Positions 25,880-35,299 of a DNA stretch of 64,000 nucleotides are shown here, piece by piece (within the stretch, counting starts at the first letter, position 1; each line of letters opens with the position of its first letter). A program made the translations under genes and the position numbers. Source of the DNA: CAWKEY01 sp963848675 (lineage in GTDB: Bacteria; Pseudomonadota; Gammaproteobacteria; Methylococcales; Methylomonadaceae); assembly GCA_963848675.1 (NCBI GenBank), contig CAWKEY010000070.1, forward strand, positions 1 through 64,000. The letters run 5' to 3'. The notes beneath the pieces are model-generated. The model searched no databases. It saw only the letters and a program-made list of their open reading frames with translations, and was not told the origin of the DNA.

Positions 25880-26830
25880 CTAGCCCAGCATGTTGTCCAA
25901 CACCATCATGATGATGAAGCCGATCATTAAGGCAAAGGTGGCGTAGCGCGAACGGCCATCGGAATGTGTTTCGGGAATGATTTCCTCACTGATCACAAAC
26001 AGCATGGCGCCGGCGGCAAAACCCATGGCAATCGGCAGGATGGGTTCAAACAGGGTGACCATAGTAATGCCCAACAGACCGCCGACCGGCTCAACCAGGC
26101 CGGTGAGCGTAGCAATGGCGACGGCCCGCCATTTGTTGTAACCCAGGCCGACTAAGGGCAGGGCTACCGCCAGGCCTTCAGGCAGGTTTTGCAAGGCAAT
26201 AGCGATGGCCAGTACAACGCCGTTTTTCATTTCTCCGGAACCGAAGCTGACCCCGACCGACATGCCTTCAGGAAAATTGTGGATGGTGATGGCAATGATG
26301 AACAGCCAGACTTTTTTAAGTGAATCCAGATGGGTGTCCGAGATGGAATCAAAATGCACATGAGGCAGCTGGCGATCCGCATAATGCAGGAACAAGGCGC
26401 CGACCAGCATGCCCAGGGATACGACATAAATGCCGTTGCCGGGCCAGACCAGATTGCCGTAAGTCATGCCTGGAACCAGCAAGGAGAAAGCCGTTGCCGC
26501 CAGCATGACGCCGGCCGCAGCACCGAGCATGCTGTTGAACAGGTTTTTCGAAATCTTGGTAAAAAACAGGGCCGGTAATGCGCCAACGCCTGTGGCCAGG
26601 CCGGCCAGGATACTGGCAAAGAAGCCGATGACCACCACTTTGCCGAAAATAAGATAGAGCAGGCCAAAGACGACCAGCTGCGAGAGGAGAAAGAGCCCGG
26701 CCACTGTTGCCCAGCGCTTTAACGGCGGCAGGGCCAGTAGTTTTAGATACTGCTCGCTGGATTTTAAAGCAGCAACTTGGTTTTCAAAGTAGGTCTGCAC
26801 TTTTGCTGCAATTTGATCTTTTGATGTCAT
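25880..26830 (-). CDS. ZIP-family divalent metal transporter
   Basis: The 316-residue inner-membrane protein has the ZIP signature in two helices: HNFPEGMSVGVSFG (about residue 185) and NLPEGLAVALPLVG (about 215), whose His, Asn and Glu residues bind the metal. A soluble N-terminal helix of about 40 residues precedes the first membrane segment, and the loop near 150-160 carries several histidines. ZIP proteins bring Zn2+, Fe2+ or other divalent ions into the cytoplasm. The nearest type is the bacterial ZupT/GufA branch; the ion is not predictable. Confidence 0.88.
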   Translation of the reverse strand: MTSKDQIAAKVQTYFENQVAALKSSEQYLKLLALPPLKRWATVAGLFLLSQLVVFGLLYLIFGKVVVIGFFASILAGLATGVGALPALFFTKISKNLFNSMLGAAAGVMLAATAFSLLVPGMTYGNLVWPGNGIYVVSLGMLVGALFLHYADRQLPHVHFDSISDTHLDSLKKVWLFIIAITIHNFPEGMSVGVSFGSGEMKNGVVLAIAIALQNLPEGLAVALPLVGLGYNKWRAVAIATLTGLVEPVGGLLGITMVTLFEPILPIAMGFAAGAMLFVISEEIIPETHSDGRSRYATFALMIGFIIMMVLDNMLG

Positions 26831-26949
26831 AAGGCCTGCCTGAGTCAGCTTGTTTCGGTAATGTAAAGCCGACGATTATAGCTAAATCGGCCGCGTGTTG
26901 TTTCGCTTTTTAGGTGCGCTGAATACATCAGCGCTGCTTTGGGTGGTGC

Positions 26950-26985
26950 GGTCATCTCTGTCAGAAGAGGCTGCCAGAGATGACC
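26950..26985 (-). terminator. Hairpin downstream of rne
   Basis: GGTCATCTCTG (26950-26960) and CAGAGATGACC (26975-26985) pair perfectly over 11 bp about 50 bp past the rne stop codon. There is no clear U-run, so it may stabilise or end the rne transcript. Confidence 0.45.
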
Positions 26986-27032
26986 GGGTGGTGTAGGCTA
27001 AGAGACCGAATTATGAGCCGTGATGAACAGCA

Positions 27033-29291
27033 TCAGGATTCGTTATTGGCCTCTGGTTTCGTGGTTTCAACGGCTCTCGGCGCGGGTTCTGAAACCGGCT
27101 GGGCTGGGGCAGGCGCCTGGGTTTGAGACTCTGGGCGCTCAACGCTTGCCGTCCTTTCGGAAAAATCGCTGGCGTAAGACCGTGCCTGTTCACCCCTGGG
27201 TTCGGTTCTGGCTTCACTCGCTGGGTTTTCGCCTGTGCTGCCGTTGTCGCCGTTGGCATCGGGTCTTTTATAGCTGGGATTACGCGGTCTTCTGCGATTC
27301 GGGCCCCGTCTGCTTCTGACGTTTGACGGCTTTTGCTGCTCGCCGGCGGAAGGCGCGGCATTTTCAGGGGCATTCACGGGAGCTTCGGTCTCGCTGGCCG
27401 GCTCGTTTTTGGCGGCAGGCAGGTTGGCAGGAGGAAGATTACGTTTTACGTTTCTACCGGGACCGCGTGGGCTTCGCTCTGGGCGAGGGCCTTGGCTTCT
27501 GGGTTGATCACGGCGTTTATCGCGATTTCTGCCGGCCTGATTTTCGTTAGCCGCCGGCTTGCTTTTTTCAGCGCTTGGTGCTGGAGTCGTAGCTTTAGCT
27601 TCAGTCTTGGCAGCCGGGCCTATCAGTTTTTGCCAGAAGCGTTTAATCAGGCTATCCGAAACATTTTTGTTTTGAACCGGCGCCGGTGAATCCGGCAGGA
27701 ACTCCTTAATCGCCGGTTTTTCAAAAGGCTGTTTGACTTGTTGAGCGAACTCGGGAACCGGGATATCTTCTTCTTTAATCTGCAAATAGCTGGGTTTTTC
27801 TTCAACGGTATCCTTTTCCTTGATGCGTTCAATGTCATAGGCCGGGGTGTCCAGATGTTTGCTGGGCAGGATGACGATGCCGACTTTCAGACGCGCTTCA
27901 ATTTGTTCAATGGCGTGGCGTTTTTCATTCAACAGAAAAGTGGCGCACTCAATCGGTAGATGGGCGATGACTTTTTCCGTGCCCTTTTTCATGGCCTCTT
28001 CTTCAATAATCCGCAGCACCGAAAGCGCAACCGATTCGACATTGCGAATAGTGCCCTGGCCTTTGCAGCGCGGGCAGGGCAGCTGTGTAGAATCGCCCAG
28101 AGACGGGCGCATGCGTTGCCGCGACATTTCCAGCAAGCCAAAGCGGGATATCCGGCTGGTTTGTATGCGGGCGCGATCGATTTTAAGGGCGTCTTTCAGC
28201 TGGGTTTCAACCGCGCGCTGATTCTTATTGGACATCATGTCGATGAAGTCGATCACAAACAGACCGCCTAAGTCGCGCAATCTGAGCTGGCGGGCGATTT
28301 CATCGGCCGCTTCCAGGTTGGTGTTGAGTGCGGTTTCTTCAATATCACTGCCTTTGGTCGCGCGCGCCGAGTTGATGTCGATTGAAGTCAAGGCTTCGGT
28401 ATGATCGATAACCAGCGATCCGCCTGAAGGAAGCTGTACTTCGCGGCCGTAAGCCATTTCGATTTGAGATTCAATCTGATAACGGCTAAACAGGGGCACT
28501 GCGTCCTGATACAGTTTTGCTTTGGGCAAAAAGTGCGGCATGACCTGTTTCAGGAATTTTTGCACCAGGTTGAACGAATCTTCATTATCGATCAGGATTT
28601 CATCGATATTGCCGCGCAGGTGATCGCGCAGGGCTCTGATAATGACATTGCTTTCCTGAAAGACCAGAAATGGCGCCGCTTGTTCGCTGGAAGAGCGCTC
28701 TATGGCTTCCCAGAGTTGCAGCAGGTAGTTTAAATCCCACTGCAGTTCTTCGACATTTTTTCCGCAGCCGGCGGTGCGAACGATAAGCCCCATGCTGTCA
28801 GGAATTTCAAGGGCGGCCATCACATCGCGCAATTCACTGCGGGTTTCGCCTTCGATGCGCCGTGAAATGCCGCCGGCCTTGGGGTTGTTAGGCATTAACA
28901 CCAGATAGGTGCCGGCCAGGCTGATATAAGTGGTCAAGGCGGCGCCTTTGTTGCCGCGTTCCTCCTTTTCAATTTGTACCAGAATTTCCTGGCCCTCTTT
29001 GATCAGGTCTTTGATGGCGGGTCGGCGTCCTTCTGTGTCGGCACCGTCCTGAGGTTGTCGGTAGACGGGAGAAATCTCTTTAAAAGGTAAAAAGCCGTGT
29101 TTTTCCGCGCCATAATTGATAAATGCCGCTTCCAGGCTGGGCTCTACGCGGGTGATGATACCTTTGTAGATGTTGGACTTTTTTTGTTCCTTTGAAGGGA
29201 CTTCGATATCAAAATCATAAAGTTTTTGACCATCTACCAAGGCGACACGCAGTTCTTCTGCCTGGGTAGCGTTGATAAGCATTCTTTTCAT
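27033..29291 (-). CDS. rne: Ribonuclease E
   Basis: RNase E is the main endonuclease of mRNA decay and of rRNA and tRNA processing, and the scaffold of the degradosome. The protein begins MKRMLINATQAEELRVALVDG, as in the family. An S1 RNA-binding domain covers about residues 36-125. The catalytic region holds VIDHTEALTSIDINSARATKG and FVIDFIDMM with the metal-binding aspartates, and the zinc-link CPRCKGQG lies near residue 405. From about 520 to 752 the sequence is a low-complexity Arg/Pro/Glu-rich tail, shorter than in E. coli (1061 residues in all). The long 5' region may carry autoregulation, as in enterobacteria. Confidence 0.95.
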   Translation of the reverse strand: MKRMLINATQAEELRVALVDGQKLYDFDIEVPSKEQKKSNIYKGIITRVEPSLEAAFINYGAEKHGFLPFKEISPVYRQPQDGADTEGRRPAIKDLIKEGQEILVQIEKEERGNKGAALTTYISLAGTYLVLMPNNPKAGGISRRIEGETRSELRDVMAALEIPDSMGLIVRTAGCGKNVEELQWDLNYLLQLWEAIERSSSEQAAPFLVFQESNVIIRALRDHLRGNIDEILIDNEDSFNLVQKFLKQVMPHFLPKAKLYQDAVPLFSRYQIESQIEMAYGREVQLPSGGSLVIDHTEALTSIDINSARATKGSDIEETALNTNLEAADEIARQLRLRDLGGLFVIDFIDMMSNKNQRAVETQLKDALKIDRARIQTSRISRFGLLEMSRQRMRPSLGDSTQLPCPRCKGQGTIRNVESVALSVLRIIEEEAMKKGTEKVIAHLPIECATFLLNEKRHAIEQIEARLKVGIVILPSKHLDTPAYDIERIKEKDTVEEKPSYLQIKEEDIPVPEFAQQVKQPFEKPAIKEFLPDSPAPVQNKNVSDSLIKRFWQKLIGPAAKTEAKATTPAPSAEKSKPAANENQAGRNRDKRRDQPRSQGPRPERSPRGPGRNVKRNLPPANLPAAKNEPASETEAPVNAPENAAPSAGEQQKPSNVRSRRGPNRRRPRNPSYKRPDANGDNGSTGENPASEARTEPRGEQARSYASDFSERTASVERPESQTQAPAPAQPVSEPAPRAVETTKPEANNES

Positions 29292-29786
29292 TCAGTTATC
29301 CTTGTGGTTTCCTGCTCCATTATCAGATTTTACTGATCAGACTGGTTTTTGAGTCATGTTAAGTATGTGGCCAAGGTCAAACTAGAGTGATTTATATGCC
29401 TGAACAAGGTCAGGCCTGGTTTTTTACTCACGGTCTAATTCTCTGCTGTCTGCACGCTGTACTGATATTCTGGACTTCTAACATGAAGACCAGGATGGCG
29501 CGAGCAGGTACTAATATTCTTTTTCAGTCTTGCTGGTAAATTCTGTCTTAAACAGGAGTTATAAATCGTGCGTCTAGGGTCGAACGATTAACCCGAAAAT
29601 CTTCTTTGAAGACTCAGCCTGGTTTTGCGGCTGATTGTTCTTCATGGGGTTGCCCAGCGTTCCTTTATGGAGGCACGACGAGCAAAAGTATGTTTTTTAT
29701 ATAAAAACTTGCTTAATATAGCAACCTTATTGCTGTACAGCAATTTTAAGAATCAATCATAGCGAGATGCTGGTATTATTTACCCC
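29292..29786. other. Divergent rne/rluC intergenic region
   Basis: A 495-bp non-coding region between two divergently transcribed genes. In E. coli the same junction carries a long rne leader used in autoregulation. I see no conserved motif or gene here that I can name. Confidence 0.5.
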
Positions 29787-30746
29787 ATGAGTAGAGAAGA
29801 ACAAAGCTTAGCAGCCAAAGTCCAGTTGGTCGAAATCACTGAAGAAAACAGCGATCAACGCCTGGACAATTTTTTAATTACCCGTCTGAAGGGCGTGCCC
29901 AAAAGCCGCATTTACCGGATTGTCCGTAAAGGCGAAGTAAGAGTCAATAAGGGCCGCGTAGACGCTAAATACCGCCTGGTAGCGGGGGATGTCATCAGGA
30001 TTCCGCCGGTCAGGATAGCCGAAAGGGCTGAGGAAAGCTTTGTGGCGACGAACTTGAAAGAGGCCTTGCAACACAATATTTTGTTTGAAGATGAAGCTTT
30101 TTTAGTTTTAAACAAACCCGCCGGTTTTCCGGTTCATGGCGGCAGCGGCGTCAATTCCGGTATTATCGAAGGTTTCCGGCAAGTCCGGCCGGAAGCGCAT
30201 TTTCTGGAGCTGGTGCATCGGCTCGACAGAGATACCTCCGGTTGTTTGCTGATAGCCAAAAAACGCAGTGCCCTGCGCAGCCTGCACGCGCTTTTTCGCG
30301 ATGATCAGGTGCAAAAAACCTATGTCGCCTTGTTGGCAGGGCAATGGGCTAAAACCAGGCAGGTAGTTACGGCCCCTTTGCAAAAAAATGTCAGTAAGGG
30401 CGGCGAGCGGATGGTGGTTGTCAGCCAGTCCGGTAAAGCGGCTGAAACCGTATTCAAACGTTTGCAATTATTTCGCGATGCCACGCTGGTTGAAGCCTCG
30501 CCAACAACCGGCCGGACCCACCAAATTCGGGTTCATGCCGCCTGGCTCGGGCACCCTATTGTCGGTGATGAACGTTATGGTCTGGACGATGTCAATAAAG
30601 CCTTTAAAGCCAGGGGCTATAAGCGCTTGTTTTTACATGCCGAAAAATTACAGTTTATGCATCCGGTCACCGGTGCCTTGCTGAAAATAGCAGCTCCCTT
30701 GCCCGCGCAATTGGCCGATTTGTTGGAGCATGAAGAACAGGTTTGA
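29787..30746 (+). CDS. rluC: 23S rRNA pseudouridine synthase C
   Basis: RluC converts uridines 955, 2504 and 2580 (E. coli numbering) of 23S rRNA to pseudouridine. The protein has an S4 RNA-binding domain (about 20-75, QRLDNFLITRLKGVPKSRIY) and an RluA-type catalytic domain with HRLDRDTSG (D147 as catalytic aspartate). The 319-residue length and the divergent position next to rne both match the enterobacterial arrangement. Its 3' end overlaps a HAD-phosphatase relic by 17 bp. Confidence 0.94.
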   Translation: MSREEQSLAAKVQLVEITEENSDQRLDNFLITRLKGVPKSRIYRIVRKGEVRVNKGRVDAKYRLVAGDVIRIPPVRIAERAEESFVATNLKEALQHNILFEDEAFLVLNKPAGFPVHGGSGVNSGIIEGFRQVRPEAHFLELVHRLDRDTSGCLLIAKKRSALRSLHALFRDDQVQKTYVALLAGQWAKTRQVVTAPLQKNVSKGGERMVVVSQSGKAAETVFKRLQLFRDATLVEASPTTGRTHQIRVHAAWLGHPIVGDERYGLDDVNKAFKARGYKRLFLHAEKLQFMHPVTGALLKIAAPLPAQLADLLEHEEQV

Positions 30747-30933
30747 GGTAATCATCTTCGACTGGGACGGCACCCTGAACGATTTCATACACGATCTGCA
30801 AATGGCGCTGAATGCACAAATTCCTTCAATCGCGGTCACATGTGGCGCGCATTCTGAAGAATTGTTACAACAATACAATCCGTTGCGGTGTTTGCGCCGG
30901 CCAACGGAATTACTTGACATAATTGGAGGTTAA
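30730..30933 (+). pseudogene. Relic of a HAD-family phosphatase with large in-frame deletion
   Basis: The frame starts with an intact HAD motif I (VIIFDWDGTL) and then jumps to the end of the same family (HDLQMALNAQIPSIAVTCGAH, normally just after motif IV). It finishes with NPLRCLRRPTELLDII. A full-length protein has about 220 residues; only 67 remain, so roughly 150 codons including motifs II and III are gone. The catalytic core cannot fold. The junction is in frame, so a peptide may still be made. A Gph-like phosphatase next to rluC is a common arrangement. Confidence 0.8.
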
Positions 30934-30936
30934 AAA

Positions 30937-31899
30937 GTGATGGAAAATCCGCAAGAAAAAGACAACAAGCCCGGCTGGGAGCGCGACGTTATTGAAAAAC
31001 TGGTTTTAGCTGCGGTAACCGAGCAAACCCGGGCGAGACGCTGGGGGGTGTTTTTCAAATCCTTACTGTTTATATACTTGATTGCCCTGTTTGGCGCGGC
31101 CATGTATCCGAAGCTAAAGAAAGATATGGGCGTTGACAGCAAGGGGCATACCGCCGTAGTCGAGGTGGTGGGTCTGATTGCAGAAAATAAAGACGCGACG
31201 GCCGAAAATATTATCGAAAGCCTGCGCAATGCGGTTAAAGACAAAAATACTAAAGGCATAATTCTTCATGCCAATTCACCGGGCGGCAGCCCCGTGCAGT
31301 CTTCTTATGTCTATGAGGAGATTAAAAAAATTAAAAAAGACCATCCTGATTTGCCCATCCATACCGTGGTTAGCGATATATGCGCCTCCGGTTGTTACTA
31401 CATTGCTTCGGCCAGCGACCAGATTTTTGTCAATCAGGCCAGCCTTGTCGGCTCCATCGGCGTGCTGATGGATGGTTTTGGTTTTGTCGATTCCATGGAA
31501 AAGCTCGGTGTCGAACGGCGATTGCTGACTGCTGGTGCGCATAAGGCCATGCTCGATCCGTTTTCCCCGCCTAAAGAAGACGAAACCCGTTACATGCAAA
31601 CCCTTCTGGATCAGGTGCATCAGCAATTTATCGGTGCCGTAAGAGCCGGACGGGGTGACAGGCTTAAAGAAACGCCGGAGATGTTTTCAGGTCTGGTCTG
31701 GACCGGTGAAGAAGGGGTTAAATTGGGAATTGCCGATGGTTTTGGCAATGACGATTATGTGGCCAGGGAAATTATTGGCGCCGAGGAACTGGTTGACTTT
31801 ACCCAGGAGGAACGCTTCCTCGATAGAATAGCAGGCAAACTGGGGGCGAGTTTCGGGCAGGCAATTGGCAGTGCTGTTCAAGGCTTGTCATTACGGTAA
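30937..31899 (+). CDS. sppA: Signal peptide peptidase SppA (short form)
   Basis: SppA degrades leftover signal peptides in the inner membrane. The 320-residue protein has one membrane helix (about 40-57) and an S49 protease domain facing the periplasm. S151 in DICASGCYYIASAS is the likely nucleophile and K203 in TAGAHKAMLDPF the likely general base. The short length is that of the single-domain form (36 kDa type) rather than the duplicated 67-kDa form. It follows the HAD relic and the two are probably co-transcribed with rluC. Confidence 0.92.
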   Translation: MMENPQEKDNKPGWERDVIEKLVLAAVTEQTRARRWGVFFKSLLFIYLIALFGAAMYPKLKKDMGVDSKGHTAVVEVVGLIAENKDATAENIIESLRNAVKDKNTKGIILHANSPGGSPVQSSYVYEEIKKIKKDHPDLPIHTVVSDICASGCYYIASASDQIFVNQASLVGSIGVLMDGFGFVDSMEKLGVERRLLTAGAHKAMLDPFSPPKEDETRYMQTLLDQVHQQFIGAVRAGRGDRLKETPEMFSGLVWTGEEGVKLGIADGFGNDDYVAREIIGAEELVDFTQEERFLDRIAGKLGASFGQAIGSAVQGLSLR

Positions 31900-32024
31900 T
31901 GGGTTCAGTCTGGATTCAGAATGTTTGTTCAAGAATACCCCCTGTTCAACGGATTTGTTGATTTAGAAGCCCCAAGACGGGTGTATTTTAAGAATCCTCA
32001 AAAAGACAATAACTTAAGCTCTGG

Positions 32025-32288
32025 ATGCCGATGAGAAACCTGATTAAATTAATGGCGCTGATTTCTTTGTGTTCCCATACGGTCTATGCGGATAGCGACG
32101 TATGGCTGGCGCGTCTCAGTCTGGATGAGGCCGCCAAGAAAGTTATCAGTGGCAGTAATAAAAGAGTGCTCGGCGCCCAGACGGAAATCATCGACGGTAG
32201 AGAGGTGCATGTCATTAAAGTGCTGACACCGGATGGCCGTATTCAGCATTACTTGATTGATGCCGAGACCGGCGAAATCATTGGTTAA
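32025..32288 (+). CDS. PepSY-domain periplasmic protein
   Basis: An 87-residue protein with a signal peptide (cleavage after YA-DS, about residue 23) followed by one PepSY domain (SLDEAAKKVISGSNKRVLGA to the end, with YLIDAETGEII). PepSY proteins are thought to modulate proteases or sensor kinases. A second ATG two codons downstream is an equally good start. It lies 16 bp before a response regulator and kinase pair, the usual company of such proteins, so it probably tunes the sensor. Confidence 0.85.
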   Translation: MPMRNLIKLMALISLCSHTVYADSDVWLARLSLDEAAKKVISGSNKRVLGAQTEIIDGREVHVIKVLTPDGRIQHYLIDAETGEIIG

Positions 32289-32304
32289 CATCAGGTAAAA
32301 ACCC

Positions 32305-32982
32305 ATGCGTATTTTAGTTGTTGAAGACGAAGCAACACTCTGCCAGCAAATCCAGCATTTTTTCTCGGATAAAGGCTATGCGGTAGATACGGCCCATAAC
32401 GCCACCGATGGCTTGTATATGGGCCAGGAATATCCGATAGATGCTGCCGTGATTGATATTGGCCTGCCGGATTTCTCAGGTATCGAGCTCATCAAGCGTT
32501 TGCGTAAAAACAATATCAAGGTTCCCATCCTGATTTTAACGGCCAGAAGCCGCTGGCAGGAAAAAGTCGAAGGACTGGAAGCCGGCGCCGATGATTATTT
32601 GGTCAAACCTTTCCATTATGAAGAATTGCAGGCCCGGATTAATGCCCTGATCCGGCGCTCTGCCGGCCAGGCGCATCCGGTATTGACCTTCGGCAATATT
32701 GAACTGGATACGGTTGCTCAGGAAGTCTCGGTAGCCGGCGTAAAGCAGGAACTTACGGCTTACGAATACAAAGTGCTGGAATATTTAATGTTCCGTAAGG
32801 GCGAGGTCATCTCAAAATCGGTGTTGACCGCACATATTTATGATGAAGACTTTGATCGTGACAGTAATGTCATTGAGGTTTTTATTGGCCGCCTCAGAAA
32901 GAAACTCGATCCCGATGGCACCTTAAAACCCATCGAAACGCTGCGCGGGCGCGGCTACCGGGTTCCTGTCAACCCCTCCTGA
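32305..32982 (+). CDS. OmpR/PhoP-family response regulator
   Basis: The 225-residue regulator has a receiver domain (1-120) with the acidic pair E7/D8, phospho-acceptor D51 (AAVIDIGLPD), the conserved T79 region ILTARS and the K in LVKPFH. A winged-helix DNA-binding domain follows (about 130-222, ending RGRGYRVP). It closely resembles PhoP/QseB-type regulators. The cognate kinase gene follows after 57 bp and a PepSY protein gene precedes it, as in PhoPQ-like systems. Confidence 0.92.
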   Translation: MRILVVEDEATLCQQIQHFFSDKGYAVDTAHNATDGLYMGQEYPIDAAVIDIGLPDFSGIELIKRLRKNNIKVPILILTARSRWQEKVEGLEAGADDYLVKPFHYEELQARINALIRRSAGQAHPVLTFGNIELDTVAQEVSVAGVKQELTAYEYKVLEYLMFRKGEVISKSVLTAHIYDEDFDRDSNVIEVFIGRLRKKLDPDGTLKPIETLRGRGYRVPVNPS

Positions 32983-33039
32983 TCAGGTTTTGCAAAGCCC
33001 ATCATCGCTTAACTGAATGGCAGTGATTAAAGGCCTCAA

Positions 33040-34392
33040 GTGCAAATAAGATCGTTAAGTTTTCGCCTGCTGGTTGCGGCTGCCCTGGTGCTGGCGGCAT
33101 TCTTCGCGCTGGTTGCGGTGGTGCTCGAACAAAGTTTTCGTGAAAGTGCCGAGCAGGCCTTGCAGGAAAAGCTCCAGGTGCAGGTTTATTCGCTGTTATC
33201 GGCCGCCGATCTGAAAAGTTCCGGTGAATTGACTATGCCCGCCAGTTTGCCGGAGCCCCGATTTACCAATCCGGGCTCCGGTCTTTACGGATTTATTCAG
33301 CAAATAAGAAAAAAAAAGCCGATGCTGGTTTGGCGCTCGCCTTCGGCGATAGGCCTGGATCCGCCTGCGCTGCCGGAATTAAGCGCGGGTAATTCGGCCT
33401 TCTTGTTGGATGAAAAAGGCCATTACGCGCTGCATTATGATGTCATTTGGGAGAGCCGGGCCCGTGTCGAGCGTGAATACATCTTTACGGTGACCGAAGA
33501 TGCGGAGTTTGTCAGCAGTCAGGTCGAACGTTTTAAAGCCACCTTGAGATTCTGGCTGCTGGCGCTAGGCCTGGTATTGGTCTTCATTCAATTTGCAGTG
33601 TTGCGCTGGAGTTTAAAACCCTTGCGCATCATTGTAAAAGATCTTGAGTCGATAGAAAAAGGCACAAAAACCCGGCTGGATGGGCGTTATCCAACTGAGC
33701 TGGAAGGTCTGGCCGGCAATCTCAATGCCCTGATCAGCAGTGAGCGCGCGCATCTTGAACGCTACCGCAACACCTTGGCTGATCTTGCGCACAGCTTAAA
33801 AACGCCGCTGGCTATTTTGCGCGGCTGTGTCGAATCTTTCAGTGCCAATAAAGATACCGTGCAGGAACAAATTTCCCGCATGAACGAGATTGTCGACTAT
33901 CAATTGCAACGCGCGGCCGCCAAGGGCGAGCAAAAAATCACCAAATCAGTCGATGTCTCCGGCGTTATCAACAAAATCACCGCATCTCTGGCCAAGGTGT
34001 ATATCGATAAGCACATCCATTTCGCTATCAGCGTGCCAGAATCCAGCCAGATTTATTGCGAAGAAGGTGACTTGTACGAAATAGCCGGTAATTTAATGGA
34101 TAACGCCTGCAAATGGTGTCAGCACAACATTAAAGTCAGCGTTGTGCTCAACGACCGTAAAGTCAGCGGCAATTTTTCCTTGCTGCTACAGATAGAAGAT
34201 GACGGCCCCGGCATTCCTGCCGGCAAGCTGAAAGAGATTCTGAAAAGAGGGGTGCGTGCCGATGAAAATATTCATGGCCATGGCATCGGCATGGCGGTCG
34301 TTAATGAATTAACAGGCTTGTTGGGCGGCAAGCTGGAGGGCGGCAGCAGCGCCACGTTGGGCGGCATGAGCTGGCGTGTTTATTTGCCGTGA
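33040..34392 (+). CDS. PhoQ-like sensor histidine kinase
   Basis: The 450-residue kinase has two membrane helices (about 9-28 and 168-188) around a periplasmic sensor domain of about 140 residues. A HAMP-like linker is followed by the H-box ADLAHSLKTPLAIL with phospho-acceptor H251, and by the ATPase with NLMDNACKW (N-box), DDGPGIP (G1) and GHGIGMAVV (G2). It starts at a GTG. PhoQ enzymes sense Mg2+ or membrane-active peptides; the real signal here is unknown. It faces the convergent atpG. Confidence 0.9.
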   Translation: MQIRSLSFRLLVAAALVLAAFFALVAVVLEQSFRESAEQALQEKLQVQVYSLLSAADLKSSGELTMPASLPEPRFTNPGSGLYGFIQQIRKKKPMLVWRSPSAIGLDPPALPELSAGNSAFLLDEKGHYALHYDVIWESRARVEREYIFTVTEDAEFVSSQVERFKATLRFWLLALGLVLVFIQFAVLRWSLKPLRIIVKDLESIEKGTKTRLDGRYPTELEGLAGNLNALISSERAHLERYRNTLADLAHSLKTPLAILRGCVESFSANKDTVQEQISRMNEIVDYQLQRAAAKGEQKITKSVDVSGVINKITASLAKVYIDKHIHFAISVPESSQIYCEEGDLYEIAGNLMDNACKWCQHNIKVSVVLNDRKVSGNFSLLLQIEDDGPGIPAGKLKEILKRGVRADENIHGHGIGMAVVNELTGLLGGKLEGGSSATLGGMSWRVYLP

Positions 34393-34453
34393 AGTTTTGG
34401 GCATATCACTTTCATTTTGAGTGCCTGCAATGATCAGGACTGGGTTTGGCTTG

Positions 34454-35299
34454 TCATATTTCTCCGGGGTTGCTTTGTGTATTTAACAAAATAACCTCAA
34501 TTTCCTCGGTAATTTCTTCCTGACGATAGATCTGGGATTTTCTCCGCAGTTTTACGGTTTCATCATCCAGATGTTTTACCGCACCTTCCAGATGCTGCAG
34601 GCGTTGATGATTCTCGGCCATCAGCGAGATGTAAAAGATTTCATACAGCACTGCGAACAGGTAGTGCTCGGTCAAGTCAGCAAAAAAAACGGCTGGCTCC
34701 AGATTAAGTACCGGCGGATTGCCAGCATGAGGCTTTGCCATCGTTTGCAGCGGAAAGGGGGGAAGTATCTGTCGATGGGTGATTTGATTGGCTACGGCAT
34801 CATGGTAAACAATAGTCAATTGTAAGGCGGGGGCGGCTGTTGTCGACCCACCATCCGGCAATGTGCTGAAGGCATCAAGCAGCCGATGAATGACGGCAGG
34901 CACTTCTTCAGCGACATTGGCGCCTGACATGGCGCTGATGACTTTGGGCATATTATCTGCCAGTCTATTACCCAGACGGCTGCCGACGGCAATGATGCCA
35001 GCATACGTTTGTGCTGAAATGGCATTGATCAGACTTTCATTAAAATTGCCGCAAAATCCTCGTTCGGCACCTACTAAAATACAGTAATGGCTGGCTCTGT
35101 CATCGCCAGCAGGTATGGGGTAAAAATTCAGGAAATCCAGGGCCGCCTGTTCAATACTGGCCACCGCTTGCACCTGCATGGTTTGAAATCGCGCCAGTTT
35201 ATGAATTTCAATCCGCGCCAGATTCTTCATTGAATTTAAAATGCTGCGTATCTCGTCCAGTTGGCTGATATGTAGTTGCAGTTCACGGCTTTGGCTCAT
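34454..35299 (-). CDS. atpG: N-ATPase gamma subunit
   Basis: The gamma subunit is the rotating central stalk of an F-type ATPase. The 281-residue protein is divergent from housekeeping AtpG but has the two terminal coiled-coil helices (N-terminal: LHISQLDEIRSILNSMKNLARI) and the central GAERGFCGNFNESLI. It ends the N-type ATPase gene set, its standard place, and overlaps atpA by 4 bp (ATGA). Confidence 0.88.
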   Translation of the reverse strand: MSQSRELQLHISQLDEIRSILNSMKNLARIEIHKLARFQTMQVQAVASIEQAALDFLNFYPIPAGDDRASHYCILVGAERGFCGNFNESLINAISAQTYAGIIAVGSRLGNRLADNMPKVISAMSGANVAEEVPAVIHRLLDAFSTLPDGGSTTAAPALQLTIVYHDAVANQITHRQILPPFPLQTMAKPHAGNPPVLNLEPAVFFADLTEHYLFAVLYEIFYISLMAENHQRLQHLEGAVKHLDDETVKLRRKSQIYRQEEITEEIEVILLNTQSNPGEI

